Origin: an uncultured Clostridia bacterium
Lineage (GTDB): Bacteria; Bacillota; Clostridia; Peptostreptococcales; Anaerovoracaceae
Assembly (NCBI GenBank): GCA_937915045.1
Contig: CALDNM010000076.1
Span: forward strand, 1 to 7,247
Direction of reading: 5' to 3'
DNA length: 7,247 nt
In this document: positions 1 to 5,598 of the stretch, one piece after another
Layout: each line of letters begins with the position of its first letter
How positions within the stretch are numbered: the first letter of the stretch is position 1
Program-made: the position numbers and the translations under genes
The notes under the pieces: model-generated
Seen by the model: the letters and a program-made list of their open reading frames with translations, nothing else
Database searches by the model: none
Told to the model about the DNA's origin: nothing

Positions 1-97
1 CCATTTTCTTTAGATATACTGCTGCTCACGCGTGTGAAAAAACAGGGCCCGGCGATCTCGGAACAAGGTTAACTGAAAGGATATCTAAAGAAAATGG
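1..97. repeat. Perfect 17-bp inverted repeat with 63-bp centre
   Basis: Positions 1-17 (CCATTTTCTTTAGATAT) are the exact reverse complement of positions 81-97. Both arms lie in the open frame of the TadE-like gene. The 63-bp centre equals 21 codons, so inversion would keep the length in frame, but the inverted centre would put a TAA four codons after the left arm. The left arm sits at the window edge and may extend further. It could be an invertible segment, a hairpin, or a fold-back chimera at a contig end; the sequence alone does not decide. Confidence 0.75.
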
Positions 98-623
98 TGA
101 CATATCATATGTGTATATAAATGATCTGAGATATAAGACAAGCATGAACGGTATTTCAGATCTTATCACATGCAGCATAGATCACAGTGTTGATATAAGG
201 CTGCCTCTGAAATTTACCGATGACTTCAAGAAGAATACAAAAGTCGTTTGCAGAGCGTTCACCGGAGCGCGGGACGACACAGGGCCGATGAGCTTTGCGT
301 CGATGGAGCACGACTATGATTCACGGACTGTATATGTATTTCCGCACAGCGGAGAACATTACCATAAAAAATCATGCACGTATGTATCGTCGAAGCCTGT
401 CCAGACTACACTGAGCAGCGCCGCGCGAAAAAAATATAAAGCGTGCAGCATATGTCATCCGGGGTCGCTTTCAGATGGCAGCCAGGTATACTGTTTCCTG
501 AAATACGGTTCTACTTATCATCGCGGAAGCTGTTCATGCGTAGACAAATATTACATACCGATGGAAAGATCTGAGGCGGAGAGCCGTGGATATATTCCAT
601 GTTCAAAATGCGGAGGTGTTTGA
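1..623 (+). CDS. TadE-like pilus-associated protein, C-terminal part (5' end outside window), with two Ada-like zinc-motif repeats
   Basis: The frame is open from position 3 to the TGA at 621-623 with no stop, so the gene almost certainly starts upstream of the window. A GTG at 111 is possible but has no convincing Shine-Dalgarno (SD) sequence. The visible part is about 206 residues. Around positions 160-290 a stretch reading VDIRLPLKF and later RAFTGARD resembles the end of the extracellular domain of clostridial TadE-like minor pilins, which often finish with a YHx3C...CxxC tail. Here that tail occurs twice (330-455 and 486-611), each copy with one His and three Cys that could bind a metal. 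The N-terminal membrane helix expected of TadE proteins would lie off the left edge. The next gene starts 2 bases after this stop and its SD lies in the last codons here, so the two are co-translated. The metal-motif tail is clear; the TadE assignment is from memory of family members and is moderately sure. Confidence 0.6.
   Translation, partial: IFFRYTAAHACEKTGPGDLGTRLTERISKENGDISYVYINDLRYKTSMNGISDLITCSIDHSVDIRLPLKFTDDFKKNTKVVCRAFTGARDDTGPMSFASMEHDYDSRTVYVFPHSGEHYHKKSCTYVSSKPVQTTLSSAARKKYKACSICHPGSLSDGSQVYCFLKYGSTYHRGSCSCVDKYYIPMERSEAESRGYIPCSKCGGV
330..611 (+). repeat. Two protein-level tandem repeats of 42 residues (YHx3C...CxxC)
   Basis: Copy 1 is encoded by 330-455 and copy 2 by 486-611, with a 10-residue linker. 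They align without gaps and share 15 of 42 residues, including VY.F at the start, G at position 8, YH at 11-12, SC at 15-16 and C-S-x-C at the end. Spacing of the putative ligands (H, C, then CxxC) is identical in both. Copy 2 ends with a GYIPCSKC segment, very like the GYRPCxxC end of the Ada-type zinc-binding domain. The DNA copies have diverged, so this is an old duplication. Confidence 0.8.
612..617 (+). promoter_or_regulatory. Shine-Dalgarno GGAGGT setting the DUF6382-like start
   Basis: GGAGGT lies inside the last Gly-Gly codons of the upstream gene, with 7 bases between it and the ATG at 625. An in-frame ATG at 586 would add 13 residues but has no such site and would overlap the upstream gene by 38 bases. 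The ATG at 625 is therefore preferred, and translation is probably coupled. Confidence 0.85.
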
Positions 624-624
624 A

Positions 625-1146
625 ATGAACTTAAAAGATAATAATTACACATTGGAATTCGCAAAAGAGGACATAAAAACGTATGAAGAGAGGGTCCTTT
701 CATCAGGGCTCTGCGACTTTGCTATCCCGATGCGATTCACATTATACAGAGGGAAGAGACGCGTAAGATATGAATGCAGCGGGTACATGGCGCTCAGCGA
801 TCTTGAGTCTTCCGATATCGGAAATATACTGGATATAATCGAAAGGACACTGATCATGCTAAAAAGTGCTAAGGATTTCCTTATCGATCCCGACAAGGTG
901 ACGCTGACTAAGGAGACTGTATTCTATAACGCGAGGACGGGAAATGTGAGGATAGCGTATATCGTGAAGAAGGGATCATCTGTCCAGAGCAATGTGGTTT
1001 CATTCATTGATTCTTTTATGGAGACAGATAATCAGAGGACACGAGATTGTCTGGACAAGCTCGGTCATGATATCAGCATTAAAAATCTTTCTCTGGAAGA
1101 TTCGATAAATCGCATAGGTGAACTGAAGAGAAAAACGTTTATATGA
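625..1146 (+). CDS. DUF6382-like protein, stand-alone
   Basis: This is a 173-residue soluble protein with no signal peptide or membrane segment. The central part (ILDIIERTLIMLKSAKDFL, then a short strand, FYNARTGNVRIAYI) has the pattern of DUF6382: a helix carrying conserved Leu residues, an 'LLdP..v.l..e.i....tG.v...Y' core, then a helical tail. DUF6382 proteins in Clostridia often carry a C-terminal FHA domain and sit near Tad pilus genes; this one stops without an FHA domain or membrane helix. Its biochemical role is not known. The start is fixed by GGAGGT at 612-617. It follows the TadE-like gene by one base, so both belong to one transcript, which ends at the terminator that begins 2 bases after the stop. 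Family assignment is by remembered pattern and is moderate. Confidence 0.6.
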   Translation: MNLKDNNYTLEFAKEDIKTYEERVLSSGLCDFAIPMRFTLYRGKRRVRYECSGYMALSDLESSDIGNILDIIERTLIMLKSAKDFLIDPDKVTLTKETVFYNARTGNVRIAYIVKKGSSVQSNVVSFIDSFMETDNQRTRDCLDKLGHDISIKNLSLEDSINRIGELKRKTFI

Positions 1147-1148
1147 AA

Positions 1149-1183
1149 AGACGGCAGGGCTGTTGCTCTGCCGTCTGCTTTTT
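1149..1183. terminator. Bidirectional intrinsic terminator between convergent genes
   Basis: The 12-bp stem 1149-1160 / 1165-1176 (AGACGGCAGGGC with GCTCTGCCGTCT, one G-T wobble) closes a TGTT loop. On the plus strand it is followed by GC and five T's (1179-1183), ending the pilus-type pair. Read on the minus strand it is followed by a T run (complement of 1146-1149), so it can also end the zinc-ribbon transcript. Confidence 0.9.
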
Positions 1184-1202
1184 CGAAAGTGTACTGGAGA
1201 AA

Positions 1203-1370
1203 TTATCTTTCTTCTCTCTGTGCTCTTCTTTCAGCCTTTTTCTTGTCTCTGCATGCCTTGCATCTTTTAGGCTCGTTGTCGAATCCCTTTTCTTTATAGA
1301 ACTCCTGCTCGCCTACTGTGAATGTAAATTCCTGTCCGCAGTCTACGCAGACTAATGTTTTGTCTTCCAT
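1203..1370 (-). CDS. Small zinc-ribbon protein (zf-trcl type)
   Basis: This is a complete 55-residue protein that is easy to miss because of its size. It begins MEDKTLVCVDCGQEF and contains two CxxC pairs, C8-C11 and C37-C40, around a core that reads FTVGEQEFYKEKGF. It ends in a Lys/Arg-rich helix (KKKAERRAQREER). This matches the small zinc-binding family zf-trcl, common in Clostridia, where four Cys bind one zinc; the cellular role is not established, and the basic tail suggests nucleic acid or ribosome contact (inference). The ATG at 1370-1368 has a perfect GGAGG (complement of 1380-1384) nine bases upstream. The gene is convergent with the DUF6382-like gene, sharing its terminator, and divergent from the downstream operon, with a predicted promoter at 1498-1526 that gives a leader of about 120 bases. 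Confidence 0.88.
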   Translation of the reverse strand: MEDKTLVCVDCGQEFTFTVGEQEFYKEKGFDNEPKRCKACRDKKKAERRAQREER

Positions 1371-1497
1371 GCTTTTAAACCTCCATCATGAAAAAATAAC
1401 TCGTCGACCATAAAAATTTTTCAGTGTCATGTTTTCCTGATGGACCATGCAGGTTCCGGTGGATATAGACTTGTGAAAATTTCTTTAGTACTATTCC

Positions 1498-1526
1498 AGT
1501 ATATTCCAATTGATTGCATTTGTCCA
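1498..1526 (-). promoter_or_regulatory. Predicted sigma-A type promoter for the zinc-ribbon gene
   Basis: On the minus strand, TGGACA (1526-1521) and TATACT (1503-1498) are separated by 17 bases, each matching the consensus at 5 of 6 positions. Transcription would begin near 1491. The leader from there to the start codon contains an imperfect hairpin (1436-1453, seven pairs with one bulge), but no riboswitch class was recognised. Confidence 0.6.
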
Positions 1527-1544
1527 TTGTAAATGTGAATTAAG

Positions 1545-1573
1545 TTGAGATAAAAAAAATATTGCACTATAAT
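1545..1573 (+). promoter_or_regulatory. Strong sigma-A type promoter for the HdeD-like/rarA/ispH-rpsA operon
   Basis: TTGAGA (1545-1550) and a perfect TATAAT (1568-1573) are separated by 17 bases, with an A-rich spacer. The start of transcription would be near 1580, about 30 bases before the ATG at 1611. Its -35 box lies 18 bases from the -35 box of the divergent minus-strand promoter, so the two may affect each other. No clear operator palindrome was seen. Confidence 0.85.
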
Positions 1574-1610
1574 AGCATATAGTTAAGTATCAGTTTGATG
1601 GGAGGAAGCA

Positions 1611-2126
1611 ATGGAAAAAGCAGCAAAAGGGCTGAAAACATATGCTCTTTTTATAGGTATAGTCGTTTTACTTCTTGGTGTGATCTGTCTGTTCAGACCA
1701 CAGGCGATAGAAAAACTTATTATATGGATATTGTCAGGGATAGTTATGGTCACCGGGATCGTATATATTGTCCATGGAAAAACCGGTGATTCCAATGGAA
1801 CGCTCGTGAAGGGAGTAGTCATACTCGCGATAGGCATCGTGATGATCATGTTCGAAGCATTCACTAAAACAGCGATAGGGATCATCATCGCTATTTTCGC
1901 GTTTGGCCTTGGTATCGACAGACTGTCGGCCGGCTCGAGGGCGGCAAAAGCTGGAGGAAACCCGAAACCGGCAAGGATATCGGGTGTGCTGCATATCATA
2001 TTTGGAGGCCTTATGCTGTTCGTCGCGTTCGAAATGATCGATTTCATCATGATGTGTATCGGAGTTTATTTCATATTCGCTGGCATTACGATCATATCAG
2101 CCGCAACATATTTCAAGGACATATAA
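1611..2126 (+). CDS. HdeD/DUF308-like six-helix membrane protein
   Basis: This 171-residue, very hydrophobic protein has six likely membrane helices at about residues 11-28, 34-54, 64-81, 86-104, 121-139 and 141-163. The helices come in pairs, several of them of the form 'hydrophobic-G-hydrophobic-G', and the first pair is joined by LFRPQAIEKLIIW. This is the layout of the DUF308 repeat found in the E. coli acid-resistance protein HdeD (known family), where helix 1 ends with a short 'L..P' turn. In Clostridia the role is unknown, and acid resistance should not be assumed. The start is fixed by GGGAGGA five bases upstream of the ATG, and the strong promoter at 1545-1573 is just before it. rarA follows after 17 bases, so it is the first gene of the operon. 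Confidence 0.75.
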   Translation: MEKAAKGLKTYALFIGIVVLLLGVICLFRPQAIEKLIIWILSGIVMVTGIVYIVHGKTGDSNGTLVKGVVILAIGIVMIMFEAFTKTAIGIIIAIFAFGLGIDRLSAGSRAAKAGGNPKPARISGVLHIIFGGLMLFVAFEMIDFIMMCIGVYFIFAGITIISAATYFKDI

Positions 2127-2133
2127 ATCAAAC

Positions 2134-2139
2134 AAGGAG
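2134..2139 (+). promoter_or_regulatory. Shine-Dalgarno AAGGAG setting the rarA start
   Basis: AAGGAG lies four bases before the ATG at 2144, in the 17-base gap after the HdeD-like stop. The frame is open back to an ATG at 2054, but that would overlap the upstream gene by over 70 bases, and its extra 30 residues do not look like RarA, whose family members begin near (M)xPLxxxxRPxxLDDFVGQ. Confidence 0.85.
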
Positions 2140-2143
2140 AAAA

Positions 2144-3418
2144 ATGATACCTCTTTCAACAAAAATGCGGCCTTCATCTCTCGATGATTTCGTCGGGCAG
2201 AAACATTTCATGTATAAAGGCTCGCTTCTTTATAACTCGATAAAAAATAAGACGTTCGATTCGGCTATTTTCTTTGGGCCATCGGGAACGGGAAAAACTA
2301 CTCTCGCGCGCATGATCGCGAATGAGATGGATGCCGGCTTTACCGAGATAAACGCTTCGACGACAGGTATAAAAGAACTCAAAGAAATTCTTGAAAACGC
2401 GAAAGTGAAATTCTTTGGCCTCGAGCAGAGGACGACATATCTTTATGTTGATGAGTTCCACAGATGGAACAAGCTCCAGCAGGATTCACTTCTCAAAGCG
2501 CTCGAAGAAGGCGTCATAAAATTCATCGGCAGCACAACGGAGAATCCGTACTTTTCAATAAACAACGCTATCCTCAGCAGAGTCGGGCATATATATGAAT
2601 TCAAGAGACTGACAAAGGATGAGATCCTTACGGTCCTCAACAGGACGCTGAAAGACAGAGAAAAAGGTCTTGGCGCGCTAAACCTTGAATGTGCTGACGG
2701 GGCTATGGACATCCTGGCGGACATGTCAGACGGCGACGCAAGAGTCGCGCTCGACGCGCTCGGTTTTATCGCGGACAATCTGTCCGAAGGGAAAAAAATA
2801 GACAGTGATGTCATAGGAGAAGCCATGCAGCGCAGGACTACCTTCTATGATAAGAGCGAAGATAAATACAATCTGTTATCAGCGCTACAGAAGTCTGTAA
2901 GAGGATCCGATCCCGACGCGGCTATCCATTATCTCGCGAGGCTCATCGAGGGCGGCGCGGACGAAAAGATGATAGGAAGAAGACTGCTTGTGATGGCGAG
3001 CGAGGATATCAGCCTCGCGTATCCGAACGCGATAACTATAGTGAACGCCTGTGTGCAGGCGGCGCTTACTGTAGGATTCCCGGAAGCGCAGATCAATCTG
3101 GCCGAAGCTGTCATCCTCATGGCGAGCTGTCCGAAATCGAACAGGACTGTCGAAGCCCTGTACGCTGCGCAGTCGGATTTAAGAAGCAAAGAAATCGATG
3201 ATGTGCCGGCGCACCTGATGGATTCACATTATGGCGGAGCGAAAAAACTCGGCCGCGGCATAGGATACAAATATCCGCACCAGTACGGAGGGTATGTGGA
3301 ACAGCAGTATCTGCCTGATAATCTATATAAAGATGGCGTCGATTATTATGAACCGTCAGACAACGGGACAGAAGCGTCGTTCAAAAAATATCTCCAGTCG
3401 ATAGGAAAGAAAAAATGA
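2144..3418 (+). CDS. rarA: Replication-associated recombination protein A (RarA/MgsA, AAA+ ATPase)
   Basis: This 424-residue cytoplasmic AAA+ ATPase has the normal length for the family (about 420-445). Family role: RarA acts at stalled replication forks, loading or moving on single-strand/double-strand DNA junctions in contact with SSB. Motifs from the chosen start: RPSSLDDFVGQ (9-19); Walker A GPSGTGKT (45-52); Walker B YLYVDEFHRWN (99-109, D103-E104), the RarA-specific variant of the clamp-loader box; sensor 1 in GSTTENP (129-135); the following N-x3-LSR with a likely arginine finger R146; sensor 2 region GDARVALDAL; and the C-terminal tetramerisation domain ending in HYGGAKKLGRGIGYKYP, which is highly typical. 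Minor departures are Ser for Pro in Walker A and DEFHRWN for the usual DEIHRFN. The ATG at 2144 is favoured by AAGGAG. The last bases overlap ispH (ATGA), so the two are translationally coupled. Confidence 0.96.
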   Translation: MIPLSTKMRPSSLDDFVGQKHFMYKGSLLYNSIKNKTFDSAIFFGPSGTGKTTLARMIANEMDAGFTEINASTTGIKELKEILENAKVKFFGLEQRTTYLYVDEFHRWNKLQQDSLLKALEEGVIKFIGSTTENPYFSINNAILSRVGHIYEFKRLTKDEILTVLNRTLKDREKGLGALNLECADGAMDILADMSDGDARVALDALGFIADNLSEGKKIDSDVIGEAMQRRTTFYDKSEDKYNLLSALQKSVRGSDPDAAIHYLARLIEGGADEKMIGRRLLVMASEDISLAYPNAITIVNACVQAALTVGFPEAQINLAEAVILMASCPKSNRTVEALYAAQSDLRSKEIDDVPAHLMDSHYGGAKKLGRGIGYKYPHQYGGYVEQQYLPDNLYKDGVDYYEPSDNGTEASFKKYLQSIGKKK

Positions 3419-5523
3419 AAAGAGAAATAATAATGGCGCCGAATTCGGGGTTCTGTTTCGGTGTGACTCAGGCGCTCGCGAAAGCTGAGAAAGCGGCTGA
3501 CGAAATAAAAGACAGAAAACTATATACATGCGGTCAGCTGATCCACAACACAATGGTGACAGACAGGCTGGCGGCGAAGGGCGCCGCTGTGATCAAAAGA
3601 CCTGAGGACGCCGAAGAAGGTTCAGTGATAATAGTACGTTCACACGGAGAGCCTAAGAGGTTCTACGAGGCTTCTGCTGAGAGACATCTCGAAGTGATCG
3701 ACGCGACGTGTCCGTTCGTAGCGCGTATACACAAACTCGTGCATGACGCCCATGAAAGCGGGAAGCAGATCGTGATCGTGGGAACGGCGGATCATCCCGA
3801 AGTAATGGGGATAAACGGATGGTGCGGAGACAGCGCGGTGGTCGTGAACGACGGAAACGATCCGAAACTTGCTGATATACCAAAAGACGGAGATCTGTTT
3901 GTAGTGGCGCAGACGACTCTTCGCAAAGAATCACTCGACGAGGTCACAAAATTCCTCTCGGAAGGGGGATACCATTACCGCATCGAAAATACTATATGCA
4001 GCGCGACTGAAGAGAGGCAGAAAGGGTGCATGGAGACCGCGCAAAAAGTCGATCTCATGCTGGTAGTTGGAGATAAAAAGAGTTCGAATACGGGAAAGCT
4101 GTTTGAAATAGCACAAAAATACTGTAAAAGTGCCTGTTTTATCGAAAATATAGAGGATTTACCATTGCAAGAGCTCGATAAATATAATAAAATAGGTGTT
4201 GCGGCGGGTGCATCGACGCCCGACTACGCAATTAAGGAGGTTATTACTAACATGAGTGACAATATCACTGAAAACACAACAAATGAAGAAGAAATGAGCA
4301 TGGCTGATGTCATGGACGAGATCGACAAGTCCTTGAGGCTGCCTCGCGCCGGGGAGTTAGTTACCGGTAAGATTCTTCAGGTAAGAGACAAGGAAATCAT
4401 CGTGAACCTTGGCTGCAAAAAAGATGGGATCATTCCTATCAACGAAATTTCATTGGAAGGAGACACGAAACTCGAAGACCAGTTCAAAGAGGGCGACGAG
4501 ATCCAGGCAAAAGTTCTGAAGACGGATGACGGCGACGGAACTATCCTGCTTTCAAAGAAAAAGCTTGAAGTCAGTGAGCATTGGAATGAAATCACCAAGG
4601 CTCTTGAAGATAAAACTACGATCGATGTTCAGGTCGTTAGAAAAGTCAACGGCGGCGTTATCGCGAACTACAAAGAAGTTTCGGGATTCATTCCGCTGTC
4701 GCAGCTGTCAGACAGATTCGTGGAAGATGCCGCGGAATTCGTAGGACAGACGCTCACAGTAAAGGTATCGAGGGTAGACCCAAGAAGAGGCAAGGCTGTG
4801 TTCTCACACAAAGCTCACCTCAACGACGAGAGACAGAAAGCTCTCAAGCAGATCTGGGAAAATATCCATGTCGACGATATCGTCGAAGGTACAGTCATGA
4901 GATTCACCGACTACGGCGCGTTCGTAGATATCGGTGGTATCGATGGACTCCTTCATATCTCAGAGATCTCATGGGGCAAGCTCAAGCACCCTCAGGAAGT
5001 ACTTTCAATAGGACAGAAGATCTCAGTGAAGATACTTTCGATGAATGCCGAGAAGGGAAAGATCTCTCTCGGACTCAAGCAGACTACGCCTGAGCCATGG
5101 TCCGTCATTGATGAGAATTATCATGTCGGCGAAGTCGTAAAGGGCAAAGTCGTACAGATCAAGGAATATGGCTGCTTCGTAGAGCTCGAACCTGGACTCG
5201 ACGGACTTGTACATATCTCGGAAGTACGTCACAGAAGAGTAGGCAATATCAACGAAGAACTCAGTATCGGCGATCATGTCGACGCTAAGATCCTCGAGAT
5301 CGACAAAGACAGGAGAAGGATCAGTCTTAGTATCAAGGAAACTCTTGATGACAATGATGAGCCTCTCATAAAAGCAGAGGAACCTGCAGAAGAACCTGCA
5401 GCTGAAGAGCCTGCGGAAGAAGTTGTCGAAGAGCCTGCTGCTGAAGCTGTTGAAGAAACAGCTGCTCCTGCAGAAGAGGAAGCTCCTGCTGAAGAAGCTG
5501 CTCCTGCTGAAGACGAACAGTAA
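3415..5523 (+). CDS. ispH-rpsA: IspH (HMBPP reductase) fused to 30S ribosomal protein S1
   Basis: This is one 702-residue reading frame. Residues 1-280 are IspH, the iron-sulfur enzyme that makes IPP and DMAPP from HMBPP in the last step of the MEP isoprenoid pathway. The three cluster Cys are present: C14 in GFCFGV, C99 in DATCPFV and C195 in NTICSAT. The catalytic set is also present: H44, H77, H127-E129, T167-T168 and SSN 223-225. Residues 280-702 are an S1 protein with four S1 domains, at about 312-386, 401-466, 485-556 and 570-642, followed by a 49-residue acidic Ala/Glu/Pro tail. Domains 3 and 4 are canonical (YGAFVDI..DGLLHISE). S1 binds mRNA on the small subunit. Such fusions are known in Clostridia. 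The 5' start overlaps rarA by four bases, with a weak SD (AGGA, 3403-3406). The S1 half has its own embedded start signals (4233-4254). Confidence 0.95.
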   Translation: MKREIIMAPNSGFCFGVTQALAKAEKAADEIKDRKLYTCGQLIHNTMVTDRLAAKGAAVIKRPEDAEEGSVIIVRSHGEPKRFYEASAERHLEVIDATCPFVARIHKLVHDAHESGKQIVIVGTADHPEVMGINGWCGDSAVVVNDGNDPKLADIPKDGDLFVVAQTTLRKESLDEVTKFLSEGGYHYRIENTICSATEERQKGCMETAQKVDLMLVVGDKKSSNTGKLFEIAQKYCKSACFIENIEDLPLQELDKYNKIGVAAGASTPDYAIKEVITNMSDNITENTTNEEEMSMADVMDEIDKSLRLPRAGELVTGKILQVRDKEIIVNLGCKKDGIIPINEISLEGDTKLEDQFKEGDEIQAKVLKTDDGDGTILLSKKKLEVSEHWNEITKALEDKTTIDVQVVRKVNGGVIANYKEVSGFIPLSQLSDRFVEDAAEFVGQTLTVKVSRVDPRRGKAVFSHKAHLNDERQKALKQIWENIHVDDIVEGTVMRFTDYGAFVDIGGIDGLLHISEISWGKLKHPQEVLSIGQKISVKILSMNAEKGKISLGLKQTTPEPWSVIDENYHVGEVVKGKVVQIKEYGCFVELEPGLDGLVHISEVRHRRVGNINEELSIGDHVDAKILEIDKDRRRISLSIKETLDDNDEPLIKAEEPAEEPAAEEPAEEVVEEPAAEAVEETAAPAEEEAPAEEAAPAEDEQ
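4159..4188 (+). promoter_or_regulatory. Possible internal promoter for the S1 half
   Basis: A perfect TATAAT (4183-4188) lies in an AT-rich patch near the end of the IspH-coding part. A TTACCA (4159-4164, 4 of 6 consensus bases) is 18 bases upstream, which is an acceptable spacing. Transcription would start near 4195, about 57 bases before the ATG at 4252. The -35 is weak, and TATAAT can occur by chance in such a patch, so this remains a candidate. Confidence 0.4.
4233..4254 (+). promoter_or_regulatory. Embedded SD (TAAGGAGG) and in-frame ATG of the S1 half
   Basis: TAAGGAGG at 4233-4240 is a perfect 8-base match to the 16S 3' end, inside the codons for Ile-Lys-Glu-Val of IspH. An in-frame ATG follows at 4252 with an 11-base gap. 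The encoded residues from there (MSDNITENTTNEEE, then MSMADVMDEIDKSL) look like the natural N-terminus of a free S1 protein. Initiation there would give a stand-alone S1 of 423 residues. The SD and ATG are directly visible; its use is inferred. Confidence 0.65.
5374..5520 (+). repeat. Low-complexity acidic EEPA-type repeat tail of S1
   Basis: This encodes the last 49 residues of the fusion (654-702), made of degenerate AEEP/APAEE units. By hand count it has 21 acidic residues (20 Glu, 1 Asp) and no basic residue. It is nearly all Ala, Glu and Pro, with GCT/GCA and GAA/GAG codons. It is expected to be disordered. The same bases create long reading frames on the minus strand, which are artefacts. 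Confidence 0.85.
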
Positions 5524-5552
5524 GATTTCAACTGAAAAACAGACAATAAAAA

Positions 5553-5587
5553 ATCTCACGCGCTGTATATGCGCGTGAGATATTTTT
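5553..5587. terminator. Bidirectional intrinsic terminator between ispH-rpsA and recN
   Basis: The 11-bp GC-rich stem 5553-5563 / 5571-5581 (ATCTCACGCGC with GCGCGTGAGAT) has a 7-base loop. It is followed by an A and five T's on the plus strand (5583-5587), and by six complementary T's on the minus strand (complement of 5548-5553). It sits 30 bases after the S1 stop and ends 12 bases before the recN stop, so it can serve both transcripts. Confidence 0.92.
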
Positions 5588-5598
5588 ATGCTCATATT

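Noticed and set aside
111..113. GTG as the true start of the TadE-like gene
   Set aside because: There is no good SD before it and the frame is open to the left edge with plausible residues, so the gene more likely begins outside the window.
1143..1355. 70-residue plus-strand reading frame
   Set aside because: It is the antisense of the zinc-ribbon gene and runs through the terminator. It has no SD, and its Ser/Phe/Leu-rich product is typical of a shadow frame.
1583..2050. 155-residue minus-strand reading frame
   Set aside because: It is antisense to the HdeD-like gene, which has a promoter, an SD and six clear membrane helices; the minus frame has none of these supports.
2054..2143. 30-residue N-terminal extension of RarA
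   Set aside because: It overlaps the HdeD-like gene, does not resemble RarA, and AAGGAG supports the ATG at 2144.
4165..4188. TTGCAA as the -35 box for the internal TATAAT
   Set aside because: The spacer would be only 12 bases, too short for a sigma-A promoter; TTACCA at 18 bases is the better candidate.
5274..5546. 90-residue Ser/Ala-rich minus-strand frame that might look like a secreted protein
   Set aside because: It is the antisense of the EEPA repeats; the apparent repeat pattern comes from the S1 tail codons.
5023..5595. 190-residue minus-strand reading frame
   Set aside because: It lies opposite the S1 domains and acidic tail and crosses the terminator. Its Ser/Phe/Arg-rich text is the antisense of GAA/GAG-rich coding sequence.
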